Part shown: positions 44,960 through 54,754 of the stretch, in pieces
How positions within the stretch are numbered: the stretch's first letter is position 1
Layout of the letters: each line of letters opens with the position of its first letter
DNA from: Dyella sp. OK004
Lineage (GTDB): Bacteria > Pseudomonadota > Gammaproteobacteria > Xanthomonadales > Rhodanobacteraceae
DNA: 64,000 bases
Direction: 5' to 3'
Assembly (NCBI RefSeq): GCF_900114495.1
Contig: NZ_FOZI01000003.1
Span: forward strand, 496,001-560,000
Notes under the pieces: generated by a model
What the model saw: the letters and a program-made list of their open reading frames with translations, nothing else
Told to the model about the DNA's origin: nothing
Databases searched by the model: none
Translations under genes and position numbers: made by a program

Positions 44960-47134
44960 CTATAAGCCGCTGACCGCCAGCTCATAGCACGCTCTCCCCG
45001 CCTCCTTGGCCCGATAGAGCGCCACATCGGCGCGTTGCATCAGTTCGTCCTCGGATCCTACGTCGCGGCACAATGCCGCCCCGATGCTCAAGGTGACATC
45101 CAGTCTGGCTGAGTCCAGTAGAACTGGCTCGGACATGGCATCGGTAATCTTCTTCGCCAAGGCCTCGGCCGCATAGGTGGCATCCACGTCATTGCATAGA
45201 ATGACGAACTCATCGCCTCCCAGGCGCGCCACCACATCCGATTTGCGGGTCACGCTCTTGAGTCGATGCGCGATTTCCCGGAGCACCGCATCACCCGTGC
45301 CGTGCCCATAGCTGTCATTGATGGATTTGAAATGATCGACATCGATGATCAGCAACATCAAGGGAAAGCGTGCAGCCCGTGCGCGCTCAAGCGCCAGGTG
45401 AAGACAGTCGACGAAATAGCGCCTATTCGCGAGCCCGGTAAGCGCGTCGTAGTGGGCCAGGTAGGCCAGCTCTTGTTCGGCGCGTTTGATGTCGGTGATG
45501 TCGGTGGTCAGCGCATAGAATCCGGTGCGCTCGCCCGCCGCCGACATCGCCGGAAGATACGTGGTTTGCAGGTAATGGTTCTGGCCATCGCTCCCTTCCA
45601 TTTCGTAGGAGAAGGTGGCCTCTCCGCCGGCGAGCGCACAGGCGATATGAGCGTAAAAGCGCTCATAGAGAGCCGCACCCCGAACCTCTCGAACGGTACG
45701 GCCGATGATGTCCTGAGGCTTCTGGCCGGAGACCTTTTGAACGTACGCATTGATGAAGGTGTAGCGTTCCGCGGAATCTACATGCGCAATAACAGCCGGA
45801 ATATTGTCCGTGATGGTGCGCAACCGCTTCTCGCTGTCAGCCAGCGCCTGTTCGGCGAGCACACTCTCGGTAACGTCACGCCCGGTGTAGATCAGCTCCG
45901 ACTCGGCCGGGTTGTCAGGGCTTGGCGCTATGCGTACTAAGGCCTCGATCCAGACATAGTGCCCGTCGCGATGCTGCAGGCGATACTGGGTCAGGGAGGA
46001 TTTACCCGACGCCCACAGCTCGGCGACGGCTGTGGCTACCCGCTCCCGATCGTCCGGGTGAATGAGTTCCGGGTGAGGCTTCATGAAGTCCGCCACCTCC
46101 CAGCCCAGCAAATCTTTGATGGAAGGTGACACATAGCGTCGCTCACCGTTACGGCAAATGCGCATGACCAGGTCGCTCGCGTAATCCGCCAGCAGGCGAT
46201 AACGAATTTCGCTGTCACGAATTTGCTGCTCCAGCCGCCGACGATCGGCCAGCGTGAGCGCAACGGGCACCGTGATCAGGCAAATCACGCCGAGATAGAC
46301 CTGCGCCAGCAACGCGTGCGCATTCGGGCTGGCGTTGACCATGAGATCGAATGGCCCCGTGCCCATGGCGGTAGCCACATTGGTGATCAATGCGACCATC
46401 AAAACGCCAACCACCAGCCCAGGGAAGTGATGGCGAAACACCGCGAAGAGCAAGGGCGCAAAGACCAGGAAGAGCAGCGGATATCGCGATTGGACAAATA
46501 CCCCGATGGTCGTCACAGCGACCAGCGTCATATCCCGGAAGAATGCGATGCGGTGCCCTGGGTTGCCGAGCATACGGCTCCGCTGCGTCAGCACCACTAG
46601 AGTCGCCGTCGCCACAATCACCATGCCCAGGACATGGGCGCGGAACCACCAGTCGACCGTAGGCCAGTAGCTGCCTTTGTGCGTCGCCGCGATAACCCCT
46701 GCCGCCAGGAGCGCGGAGACCGCACTGGCGACCAAGGTCGAGCTCAACGCCACCCGGCCCAGGCGCAGGAAGGTGGTGTCGTCGGCAATGCGCGGGAATG
46801 CGCGGCGCACCGCGAAGGCGACGATCAGCGTTTCCAGGCCATTGATGAGGCCCAGGGCCAGGCTGGGTAGCAGCGGCGCCCTCTGCAGTCCCTTGCCAGC
46901 CAGGTAGGCGATTAAAGAGACCGCCAGGTAGACAGGCCATTTCTTGCCTGAAACGCGCAAAAGGGAGCCGACCACCACTCCGTTGGCGATCCAGATGGAT
47001 ACCACGCTACTGGTTGCGCTAGTCAGCACCAGCGAGTAGCTGGTCACGGCAAAGATCGCGGCAAACAACCCCAGCGCCTCCCATAGAAGCGTGTGGTGCT
47101 TGAACCTTGGTTCTTCGGAAATTCGCCGGTTCAT
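44960..47134 (-). CDS. MASE1-PAS-PAS-GGDEF diguanylate cyclase
   Basis: 724-residue membrane-bound diguanylate cyclase. ATG 47134 follows ggggaagg and begins just before the MASE1 segment; the longer frame from 47302 is unlikely. MASE1 with about eight TM helices (about 15-300), two PAS domains (about 315-430 and 440-560), then GGDEF (about 565-715). The active site RLGGDEF is intact, and the inhibitory I-site RxxD is present as RKSD five residues before it, so product inhibition by cyclic di-GMP is expected. No EAL domain follows. Signal unknown; it stands alone. Confidence 0.92.
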   Translation of the reverse strand: MNRRISEEPRFKHHTLLWEALGLFAAIFAVTSYSLVLTSATSSVVSIWIANGVVVGSLLRVSGKKWPVYLAVSLIAYLAGKGLQRAPLLPSLALGLINGLETLIVAFAVRRAFPRIADDTTFLRLGRVALSSTLVASAVSALLAAGVIAATHKGSYWPTVDWWFRAHVLGMVIVATATLVVLTQRSRMLGNPGHRIAFFRDMTLVAVTTIGVFVQSRYPLLFLVFAPLLFAVFRHHFPGLVVGVLMVALITNVATAMGTGPFDLMVNASPNAHALLAQVYLGVICLITVPVALTLADRRRLEQQIRDSEIRYRLLADYASDLVMRICRNGERRYVSPSIKDLLGWEVADFMKPHPELIHPDDRERVATAVAELWASGKSSLTQYRLQHRDGHYVWIEALVRIAPSPDNPAESELIYTGRDVTESVLAEQALADSEKRLRTITDNIPAVIAHVDSAERYTFINAYVQKVSGQKPQDIIGRTVREVRGAALYERFYAHIACALAGGEATFSYEMEGSDGQNHYLQTTYLPAMSAAGERTGFYALTTDITDIKRAEQELAYLAHYDALTGLANRRYFVDCLHLALERARAARFPLMLLIIDVDHFKSINDSYGHGTGDAVLREIAHRLKSVTRKSDVVARLGGDEFVILCNDVDATYAAEALAKKITDAMSEPVLLDSARLDVTLSIGAALCRDVGSEDELMQRADVALYRAKEAGRACYELAVSGL

Positions 47135-47475
47135 AACCTTCCCCGTCAACACCCGGGGAACACTATGCATAGTTCGGGCCAGCATGCCCGGACATGGCGC
47201 ACATCGGCGTGTCAAGAAATTGACGCGCTTGGCGTATGAGCGCTGCGGCGGCAGCCTGACCCGCGCGGCTCTTCTGTCAGCCCGCAATGATGTGCTTGCC
47301 AATACCTGATTAGCGTCGAGTCTCAGCTAGGCGCGCTTTTCTCCTCCCCCTGCTCGCGACGCGACTTTCATTCACGGATCGATCGCGCGGGTGAAGCGTT
47401 TGTGTGAAGCGAGTTGCGACTAGCGCGCCTTTGACCAGGAGCGGTTCGAGTTCGGAGCGGGCTACGCAGAACACA
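47135..47475. other. Intergenic region with partial repeat
   Basis: No gene seen. A partial copy of the repeat family lies at 47307-47369 (gattagcgtcgagtctcagc, then CTCCTCCCCCTGCTCGCGAC). The rest appears featureless. Confidence 0.5.
47307..47369. repeat. Partial copy of the composite repeat
   Basis: Contains GCGCGCTTTTCTCCTCCCCC and TGCTCGCGACGCGACTTTCA, matching one end plus the flank of copies A and C. The inner part and second end are missing. Confidence 0.65.
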
Positions 47476-48765
47476 TCACCGGCGCTGCGCCACCTCTGCC
47501 GCGCTAAGCGTGCCCTGCTGCCCGCCAAAGTGGCTGACTACGTAGTTGGATAGTGCGGCGATCTCAGCATCGGTATAGGCGTGCCCGAACGATGGCATGA
47601 AGATGCGCTGCCCACTTACGTGCAGCTGCGATCCATGCAGGATCACCTGGGTGAGATTGGTGGCATGAGGATCGCGCACGGAACGCGTGCCGGTGAGCGA
47701 GGCGTAATCGGTCTGGCGCCCCTGCCCGCTATCGAGATGGCAACCCGCGCATGCGCCAACGAAGAGTTGTTCGCCCAGGCCCGCGGTGGACGCCACCGGT
47801 GCGCTGCCCGTTGCGGCGGCGGGTGGTACGGATATGCCGCCCGCCTGCGGCTTCACCTCGCGTAGGTAGGCGACCAGCGCCGAGATATCGGAAGGCGTCA
47901 GGTATTGCAGGCTGTTCTCCACGACCTCGCCCATCGGGCCAGACGCAGTGCCCCGCCCGGCGGCATGTCCCTTGGATAAATAACTGGCCAGCTCCTGATC
48001 GGTCCAGGAGCCAATGCCGTGATCCTTGTCCGGCGTGATGTTGTAGGCCTTCCAGCCCTGCAGCTCGGTGCCGGCCAGCGCCTGGCCGGTCTTCAACGCA
48101 AAAGCAGCATTCCTTGGCGTGTGGCATTCATCGCAATGCCCCAACGCCGTTGCCAGGTAGGCGCCACGATTCCAGGCTTCAGACTTGCCCTGCTCCGGCT
48201 GGAAACGCTGCTTTTTCAGGAACGCCGCATTCCATAGGCTGATCGCCCAACGCTGGTTGTAGGGAAAGGACAGCTCATTCGTGCGAGCCGGCGCATGGAT
48301 GGCCGGAAGGCTAAACAGATACGCCTTGATCGCAAGAATGTCATCGCGGCTGAGCGCCGTGTACGACGTATAGGGAAACGCCGGATACAGCGGCTGGCCT
48401 TCTTTGTTGACACCCGCATGCATCGCGCGCACGAACTCGTCGTCGCTCCACGTACCGATGCCGGTGTCCTTGTCGGCGGTGATATTGGTGGAATAGATCG
48501 TGCCCATCGGCAGCTTGAAGGCCACGCCACCGGCGAAGGCCTGCCCACCGGGCACGGTGTGGCAGGCCGCGCAATCGGCGGCGCGCGTGAGGTATTCGCC
48601 GCGCGCCTGTGGTGTCGTGAGCTCGGCCGGTGCGCCGGCGACCGTCGGCTGGGTCGCGGTTTCGTCGCCACTGTGACGTACGGTAAGCAAGGCGTAGGCA
48701 CTGAAACCGATCACCACCAGCAGAATCAGGGCCACGAGCCGGCCGATGAGGCGTCCGATTTTCAT
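47476..48765 (-). CDS. Trihaem cytochrome c, electron-accepting subunit
   Basis: 429-residue membrane-anchored cytochrome. One N-terminal TM helix (about 8-28), then three cytochrome c domains with haem motifs CAACHT (65-69), CDECHT (about 213) and CAGCHL (about 340), matching the three-haem subunits of alcohol dehydrogenases and isoquinoline-oxidoreductase-like Mo hydroxylases. Methionine ligands are likely near MHAG, MGEV and FMPSFGHAY. Its start overlaps the stop of the molybdopterin subunit by 4 bases, so it is part of that complex and delivers electrons to the respiratory chain. Confidence 0.9.
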   Translation of the reverse strand: MKIGRLIGRLVALILLVVIGFSAYALLTVRHSGDETATQPTVAGAPAELTTPQARGEYLTRAADCAACHTVPGGQAFAGGVAFKLPMGTIYSTNITADKDTGIGTWSDDEFVRAMHAGVNKEGQPLYPAFPYTSYTALSRDDILAIKAYLFSLPAIHAPARTNELSFPYNQRWAISLWNAAFLKKQRFQPEQGKSEAWNRGAYLATALGHCDECHTPRNAAFALKTGQALAGTELQGWKAYNITPDKDHGIGSWTDQELASYLSKGHAAGRGTASGPMGEVVENSLQYLTPSDISALVAYLREVKPQAGGISVPPAAATGSAPVASTAGLGEQLFVGACAGCHLDSGQGRQTDYASLTGTRSVRDPHATNLTQVILHGSQLHVSGQRIFMPSFGHAYTDAEIAALSNYVVSHFGGQQGTLSAAEVAQRR

Positions 48766-51047
48766 GCGAGGCTCCTCGCTTTTGCGGCGACGTCGCCAAC
48801 GATGTCCGCCGGCTCGCTCACGGCCGACATCACGGCCTTCAGCGCATTCTTGTCCTGCACCAGTGCGGTGGTATCGATCGGCAACGTTCTGAGACGGACG
48901 CCGGTCGCGGCGAAGATGGCATTGGTCAGGCTGGGCATAGCCATCACCGTGCCGGTTTCACCGATGCCGCCAGGCTGCTCCTTGCTCGGCACGATATAGA
49001 CCTCGATCGGTGGCGTCTCGTTGAGGCGCAGCACGCGGTAATCGTTGAAGTTGCGCTGCTCCACGGCGCCGCCCTTCAGCGTAATGCCGCTGTAGAGCGC
49101 CGCGCTCCAGCCGAACACGAGGCCGCCCTGAATCTGCGCTTCCACAGTATTGGGGTTGATCACGGTGCCGCAGTCGACAGCCGCCACCGCGCGCTTCATG
49201 CGGATCTCGCCTTGCGGCGACACCTCCACATCCATCACCACGCAGAGATAACTGCCGAACGGCGCGGCCAGGGCGATACCGCGTCCGTGCCGCGCAGGCA
49301 ATGCGCCCTGGCCCCATCCTGCCTTCTGCACGGCCAGCTCCAGCACGGCACGCGCGCGTGGATTGTCGCCGAGCATGTCGCGTCGATAGGCCACGGGGTC
49401 TTTGCCAGCAGCATGAGCAAGCTCGTCCACGAAGCTCTCGACCACGAAGACGTTGTGCGTGGGGCCGACGCCACGCCACCAGCCAACCGGAACGCCCGCA
49501 GGCATGTCATGACGCACCCAGTCCACGCGCATGTTGGGTATGGCATAGGGGAGATCGGCAGCGCATTCCACCAGGTCCGGATCGAGGCCGTTCTTGCCCA
49601 TGGCGCCGGGCGCAAACACCGCCATCACCGAGGCGCCCGTCGTGCGATGGGTCCAGGCCACCGGTTGGCCCTGGCCATCGAGCGTGGCCGAGATGCGGTC
49701 GTAATAGGCGGGGCGATAGCGATCCTGGGCGATGTCTTCCTCGCGCGTCCAGATCACCTTCACCGGATAGTCCGCCTGCTTGGCGATGGCGACGGCCTGC
49801 TCCACCGAATCCTCGAACAGGCGCCGCCCGAAGCCGCCGCCCATGTACTGGTTGTGCACCATGATGCGCTCAGCCGGCAAGCCGGTGATCTTGGTGGCGA
49901 CGTCGACGCAGCGCGCGGGCACCTGTGTGCCTACCCAGATTTCGCAGGCATCGGGGCGCACATGCACCACGGTGTTGAGCGGTTCCATGGTGGTATGCGC
50001 CAGCATCGGCAACTGATACGTGGCCGAGATCGCCTTGCCGCTCACGCCGTCGACATGCCCGACCTCGCGCCCCATGATGGGTGTGCCGTGCTCGGAGGCA
50101 TGCGCCATGTCCTGGAACAGTTGTTCCGTGGTGAAGTTGGCATTCGCGCCGCGATTCCAGGTGATGTCCAACGCTTCGAGCCCCTGCTTCGCCGCCCAGA
50201 AGTGTTCGCCGATTACGGCGACAGCGCTGTCCAGTTTCACCACCTTGAGCACGCCGGGGATGGCGCGCGCGCGGGTGTCATCCACCGCACCCACGCGCCC
50301 GCCAAGCGTAGGACAGGCCTGCACGGTGGCGACCTTCATGCCGGGCACGCGGATGTCGATGCCGAAAGGCAGCGTGCCATCCACTTTCCCTGGCGTATCC
50401 ACGCGACGCATCGGTTTGCCGATGAGCTGGAAATCACTGGGGTCTTTCAGCGGCGCCTTATCGGGCGGTAGCAATTTCGCCGCCGCGTCGGCCAGTTCGG
50501 CGTAGCGCAGCGTGCGCCCGGTCGGCGCATGAGTGACCAAGCCGCGCGACGCCGTGCATTGCGACGCATCCACCTTCCAGCGTTGGGCGGCCGCGCTCAC
50601 CAACATGGAGCGAGCCGCGGCGCCGGCATTGCGCAGGGTGGTCCAGCAATAGCGGATGGTGGTGGAGCCGCCCGTCGCCTGTTCGCCTAGCAAGGGGTTG
50701 GCGTAGAGCTTGCGGTTGGCCGGCGCATGTTCGACGGTGATCTGGTCGAGGCCTACGTCCAGTTCTTCGGCCAGTAAGGTGGCTTGGCCGGTATAGGCGC
50801 CCTGCCCCATCTCGATGCTTGGCATCACCAATTGCACGCTGCCATCGTTGCCGATGCGCACATACGCGTTGGGCGCGAACTGCGGATGGCCCGCGTCGAT
50901 GCGGGCGCTGTCCGCCAATCCCCATACGCGACTGGCGCCGCCCAGCCACATGAAAGCCACCACCAGGCCACCACGCTTCAGCAACTCGCGGCGGGATGGG
51001 TCCAGCAAATCGGTATCGGCCTCAGCGGGGTGTGTGCGATGGGTCAT
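48762..51047 (-). CDS. Molybdopterin-binding hydroxylase large subunit (IorB-like, Tat-exported)
   Basis: 761-residue subunit of a xanthine-dehydrogenase-family molybdenum hydroxylase. ATG 51047 has gaggat upstream and opens a Tat signal with SRRELLKRGG (about 18-27). IorB-type features are present: MPSIEMGQGAYTGQATLLAEE, the N-terminal ferredoxin-like part, MPMLAHTTMEPLN, GGGFGRRLFEDSV in the molybdenum region, and the near-C-terminal GGIGETGTVMAMP with the active-site Glu. It is expected in the periplasm together with the Fe-S subunit. Substrates could be N-heterocycles or aldehydes; the sequence does not decide. Confidence 0.88.
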   Translation of the reverse strand: MTHRTHPAEADTDLLDPSRRELLKRGGLVVAFMWLGGASRVWGLADSARIDAGHPQFAPNAYVRIGNDGSVQLVMPSIEMGQGAYTGQATLLAEELDVGLDQITVEHAPANRKLYANPLLGEQATGGSTTIRYCWTTLRNAGAAARSMLVSAAAQRWKVDASQCTASRGLVTHAPTGRTLRYAELADAAAKLLPPDKAPLKDPSDFQLIGKPMRRVDTPGKVDGTLPFGIDIRVPGMKVATVQACPTLGGRVGAVDDTRARAIPGVLKVVKLDSAVAVIGEHFWAAKQGLEALDITWNRGANANFTTEQLFQDMAHASEHGTPIMGREVGHVDGVSGKAISATYQLPMLAHTTMEPLNTVVHVRPDACEIWVGTQVPARCVDVATKITGLPAERIMVHNQYMGGGFGRRLFEDSVEQAVAIAKQADYPVKVIWTREEDIAQDRYRPAYYDRISATLDGQGQPVAWTHRTTGASVMAVFAPGAMGKNGLDPDLVECAADLPYAIPNMRVDWVRHDMPAGVPVGWWRGVGPTHNVFVVESFVDELAHAAGKDPVAYRRDMLGDNPRARAVLELAVQKAGWGQGALPARHGRGIALAAPFGSYLCVVMDVEVSPQGEIRMKRAVAAVDCGTVINPNTVEAQIQGGLVFGWSAALYSGITLKGGAVEQRNFNDYRVLRLNETPPIEVYIVPSKEQPGGIGETGTVMAMPSLTNAIFAATGVRLRTLPIDTTALVQDKNALKAVMSAVSEPADIVGDVAAKARSLA

Positions 51048-51109
51048 GACATCCTCTCGATCGGTATCCGATACATGTGATGGCATCCGCGAAGATGCCG
51101 GCCACTCAC

Positions 51110-51589
51110 TCAGGCGATGGTTTGCGGCAGGGTCATCTGTCCCGTGGCGGCCTGCTTGATGGCCGCGCGGATGCGTACATAGGTGCCGCATCGGCAGAGG
51201 TTGCCGGACATGGCCGTGTCGATGTCCGCGTCGGTGGGCGTGGGCTTCTGTGCGAGCAAGGCGGTGGCCGCCATGATCTGCCCTGTCTGGCAGTAACCGC
51301 ACTGCGCCACTTCGATACCCAGCCAGGCCTGCTGCACCTTCTTGCCGAGATCGGTGCCGCTGACACCTTCGATGGTGGTGACTTTCTTGCCGACCGCACC
51401 GGCCACCGGCAGCACGCAGGAACGCACCGCTTGGCCGTCGAGATGCACAGTGCAGGCGCCGCATTGGGCGATGCCGCAGCCGAACTTGGTGCCGGTCAGG
51501 CCGATGACGTCGCGCAGCACCCATAACAGGGGCATGTCATCGGGTACGTCGACCTGGGTTTCCTGGCCGTTGATGGTAAGGACGATCAT
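51110..51589 (-). CDS. 2Fe-2S small subunit of Mo hydroxylase (IorA-like)
   Basis: 159-residue Fe-S subunit with two clusters. The N-terminal plant-type cluster motif is [16 protein letters not shown] (about 38-53) and the C-terminal helical cluster has [11 protein letters not shown] and [15 protein letters not shown]. It has no own export signal, so it is exported with the Tat-bearing large subunit, as in other IorAB-type enzymes. It is the first gene of the operon, 62 bases before the large subunit. Confidence 0.93.
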   Translation of the reverse strand: MIVLTINGQETQVDVPDDMPLLWVLRDVIGLTGTKFGCGIAQCGACTVHLDGQAVRSCVLPVAGAVGKKVTTIEGVSGTDLGKKVQQAWLGIEVAQCGYCQTGQIMAATALLAQKPTPTDADIDTAMSGNLCRCGTYVRIRAAIKQAATGQMTLPQTIA

Positions 51590-51816
51590 GCGGAGCTCCC
51601 TGGCAAAGCGTTGTTGTCACAGCACGCGCCAGGATCAACGACCCGTCGAAGCATGCCAGCAGCCATGTGCGCGCTGTCGCCATCGGGCGGGTCACCGCCT
51701 ACCCGTGAAGACAGCGCCAAATCTTCCTCTTCGGGAACGAAAAGACAAGTGAAGATGTGGCGGCAACCAAGGCCCTGCTGGTGAAGTGCGCCTGTCGCTG
51801 GCTTTGACGGGCCGTT

Positions 51817-52932
51817 ATGGCAGAACATCGACTCATGAACGTCGCCCAAGAGTTTGATCCGCTATATCGCGCCGCCCTGGCGCTCAACTTGGAACACAGC
51901 CATGACGGCGCGGCATTGGCCACCATTACCCAGACGCGGGGCTCCACCTTCCGTCGCGCTGGTGCCAGCATGCTGGTGCTGCGTGACGGGCGGCTGATCT
52001 GCGAGCTCTCCGGCGGCTGTCCGCAGCGCGACATTGCATGGCGCGCACAGCAAGTGATCGACAGCGGCCAACCGGCGCTCGTCGCGTATGGCCGCGAGGC
52101 AAATTACGACGTGATGATCGAAACCGGCTGCGGCGGCGAACTGGAAGTGCTTATCGAGCCGTTGCAGGTGCCGCGTGACCTGCAGTTCCTCGATGCCATC
52201 GCGCAATTGCGATCGCGTCGTTTGCCAGGTGCCATGGCGACCGTCTACGCAGCCGATGGCGACGTGCTCGGGCCCAGACCGCAGCGCCTGGTGCAAGGCG
52301 AAGGCGTTACATGGAGTGATATCGAAGTCGATGCATTGCGGCAGCAGATTGCTGCCGCGCTGCCGACGATCGATGCCAGCATGCCAAAGGCGGCCACGCG
52401 GCGCATGTCGGTGGACGGCCGGAGCTATGAAGTACTGGTTGAGTCGCTGCTGCCACCACATGCACTGGTCATCGTGGGCGACGGCGTCAGCGCGCGCGTG
52501 CTTGCTGAGTTGTCCGTGCAGCTGGGCTGGCAAACGACGCTGGTCGATCCGGCGCAGACAACTACGGAAACAAGTAACGGCATCCGGCACATCGCCGCCT
52601 CCCCCCAGGCATTGGCGACTCAGGTGGTGCTGGACCACCTGACGTCCGCGGTCGTGATGACTCATCGCCTTGAGCGCGACCTGGGTTACCTGGAGGCGTT
52701 GCTGGACACGCCAGTGAGCTATCTCGGCGTCATCGGGTCACGCCAGCGCGCCGCGCAGATACAGGGAGCTTTACCCCACGGCCATCCGCGCTTGCACATG
52801 CCGGCGGGATTGGACGTGGGTTCGGAAACGCCGCAGGAAATCGCCCTGGCGGTCGCCGCGGAAATCCTGGCGACACGCAACGGGCGAAGCGGCGGTCCAC
52901 TAACTCACTCGCAAATGCCCATCCACCCGTGA
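51817..52932 (+). CDS. XdhC/CoxI-family molybdenum cofactor insertion protein
   Basis: 371-residue XdhC-type maturation factor. The N-terminal XdhC domain has ATITQTRGSTFRRAGASML and LSGGCPQRDIAWRAQ with the conserved Cys; the C-terminal Rossmann part has ALVIVGDGVSARVLAEL and YLGVIGSRQRAAQIQGAL. Family members bind the molybdenum cofactor, help sulphuration, and load it into hydroxylases. It is divergent from the IorA gene and its stop overlaps the mocA start, so it likely serves the neighbouring enzyme. ATG 51835 is an alternative start. Confidence 0.9.
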   Translation: MAEHRLMNVAQEFDPLYRAALALNLEHSHDGAALATITQTRGSTFRRAGASMLVLRDGRLICELSGGCPQRDIAWRAQQVIDSGQPALVAYGREANYDVMIETGCGGELEVLIEPLQVPRDLQFLDAIAQLRSRRLPGAMATVYAADGDVLGPRPQRLVQGEGVTWSDIEVDALRQQIAAALPTIDASMPKAATRRMSVDGRSYEVLVESLLPPHALVIVGDGVSARVLAELSVQLGWQTTLVDPAQTTTETSNGIRHIAASPQALATQVVLDHLTSAVVMTHRLERDLGYLEALLDTPVSYLGVIGSRQRAAQIQGALPHGHPRLHMPAGLDVGSETPQEIALAVAAEILATRNGRSGGPLTHSQMPIHP

Positions 52933-53528
52933 ACGGCAGCGACCTGCACATCGGCGCCGTGGTGCTTGCAGCCGGCAACGCCAGCCGGTTTGGAGCAGCC
53001 AAGCAAACCCTGCCAATCAAGGGTATGCCCATGGTGCGGCTTGTCGCCATGGCCGCCCTGGAGGCGGGACTGTCGCCGGTCGTGGTGGTCACCGGTGCCT
53101 ATGGCGACGCGGTGGCGCGCAGCCTTGACGGCTTGGCCGTCCATCGGGCTGACAACCCGGACTGGACCTCCGGCATGGGAACCTCGCTGGCGTTCGGCGT
53201 CACCGCTGCTGCAGCACAGGCAGCGTCACTGCAGGCCGTACTTGTGCTGCTGGCGGATCAGCCCGCCATCACCGCTGCAGACTTGCGCGGCATGCTCGAA
53301 GCACACGCTTCCGCTCCGGAACGCATTCTGGCCGCCCGCTACGAAGACCACCTCGGTCCGCCCTGCATCTTCCCCCGCACCATCTTCGACGAATTGATGG
53401 CGCTCCGTGGCCCGCATGGCGCACGTTTGCTACTGAAACATCACGCCACCTGCGTCGATGCCTACGACCTGCCATCGGCCGCTTTAGACATTGATACGCC
53501 GGCGGATTACGCAGCGTGGTCGCCATAA
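52929..53528 (+). CDS. mocA: Molybdenum cofactor cytidylyltransferase, MocA-like
   Basis: 199-residue nucleotidyltransferase of the MobA/MocA group. The nucleotide motif is VVLAAGNASRFGAAKQTLPI at the N-terminus, with LLADQPAI carrying the metal Asp and DIDTPADYAAW at the C-terminus. MocA makes molybdopterin cytosine dinucleotide, the cofactor form used by this hydroxylase family, so the genes match. The GTG start overlaps the xdhC stop (GTGA). Confidence 0.87.
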   Translation: MNGSDLHIGAVVLAAGNASRFGAAKQTLPIKGMPMVRLVAMAALEAGLSPVVVVTGAYGDAVARSLDGLAVHRADNPDWTSGMGTSLAFGVTAAAAQAASLQAVLVLLADQPAITAADLRGMLEAHASAPERILAARYEDHLGPPCIFPRTIFDELMALRGPHGARLLLKHHATCVDAYDLPSAALDIDTPADYAAWSP

Positions 53529-53770
53529 GCGCGCGCCGTCAGTTGATGCCCCGCGCGACCTCTCCGAACCCCGCCTAGGCATGGTTCGGCGACAAGATTT
53601 TCGAGCCACTGGCAAACTCTTGCGACGCCGGCGAAGGGCAAGAATTCGAGCATGATTTCTTTCGCGGGGTATTGCTTTTGCACATGCCCGAAGTCTGAAA
53701 AGTCGGCGTATAAGAGAAGGCGAAAAGGGGGCATGGGTTCACAAGCGAAACACGGCCCCCAAGGGGTCTG

Positions 53771-54697
53771 ATGGCCGCCATGAACGCCAAAGCTGTATCC
53801 GTTATCGATATGGATTGGGATGCATTCGATCCCTGGCGCATCCAGCCGTTGACGCACACGCTGACGGAACACCCGCTGCTGCAATCCGATCAACTGGTGG
53901 CGCTGGGAAAGCGTTGCCGAGGAACGAGCCGCTGGTATTCCTTCAGTAGCAACGTGAGCGCTGGTACCAACTTCGATGACGCAGCGAGCCTCTTTCCGAG
54001 CGGCCAGTCGGCGGTGGATTCACTTAGGGATATCGCCAACGCCAATGCATGGGTACTGCTACGGCACATTCAGGCCGATCCGCTTTACCAGGAGCTGGTC
54101 GACTTCGTCATCAACTCCATTCGGTCGCAGATCGAGCGCAAGGATCCCGGCTTGTACTACCGCGCCGGCTGGATCTTCTCCGCCTCACCCCGCACCGCCA
54201 CACCCTTTCATATCGACCGGAGCCACGTGGTGCTGCTGCAGGTGCGCGGCACCAAGACGATATATGTGTGGGATCCCGATGACACGGTAGTGGTCAGCGA
54301 TCGCGCACGCGATTGCTTCCACATGCGTCACGACCTGAGCCGCACCGTATGGCATGAAGAGTTTCGCGACCGCGCCCATGCTTTCGTATTGAAGCCCGGC
54401 ACGGGTGTCTACATGCCGCTGACCAGCCCGCATATGGTCGAGACAAGCAACGAGGCATCCACCACAATCAGCTTTACCTACAACACCGACGCTACCCGCC
54501 GGATTGCAAAAATACACGTCATGCGGGAGATGCTTAACCGCATGGGCATTACTCCACCCGCTTTCGGCAGAAACAACATCTTCGATCATGCGGCACTCGC
54601 CGCCGCTTCGGCCATCATCGTATGCAGAGGACCCGGCGGACATCCGCCAGCCTGTCCGTCCCTGCTACATAAAAGCGCGTACGCAGTGGCGGACTGA
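53771..54697 (+). CDS. JmjC/cupin-like protein
   Basis: 308-residue protein of the cupin-like/JmjC-like type. The likely Fe(II) facial triad is visible: HxD in TPFHIDRSHVVLL (about 140-152) and a distal His in MPLTSPHMVET (about 218-228). RGTKTIYVWDPDD is typical of the core beta-strands. Relatives are Fe(II)/2-oxoglutarate hydroxylases or related proteins. No signal peptide is seen. It starts about 240 bases after mocA and could be in the same unit. The substrate is unknown. Confidence 0.72.
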   Translation: MAAMNAKAVSVIDMDWDAFDPWRIQPLTHTLTEHPLLQSDQLVALGKRCRGTSRWYSFSSNVSAGTNFDDAASLFPSGQSAVDSLRDIANANAWVLLRHIQADPLYQELVDFVINSIRSQIERKDPGLYYRAGWIFSASPRTATPFHIDRSHVVLLQVRGTKTIYVWDPDDTVVVSDRARDCFHMRHDLSRTVWHEEFRDRAHAFVLKPGTGVYMPLTSPHMVETSNEASTTISFTYNTDATRRIAKIHVMREMLNRMGITPPAFGRNNIFDHAALAAASAIIVCRGPGGHPPACPSLLHKSAYAVAD

Positions 54698-54754
54698 AGC
54701 ATCATTCCGGCGTCGCGCCTGGCGGATCATTTCAGATGAAAGGCGTGGCGAAGC

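Noticed and set aside
49212-50471. Long plus-strand frame inside the Mo hydroxylase gene
   Set aside because: Arg/His/Gly-rich shadow sequence with no motif; the minus strand encodes an intact IorB-like protein.
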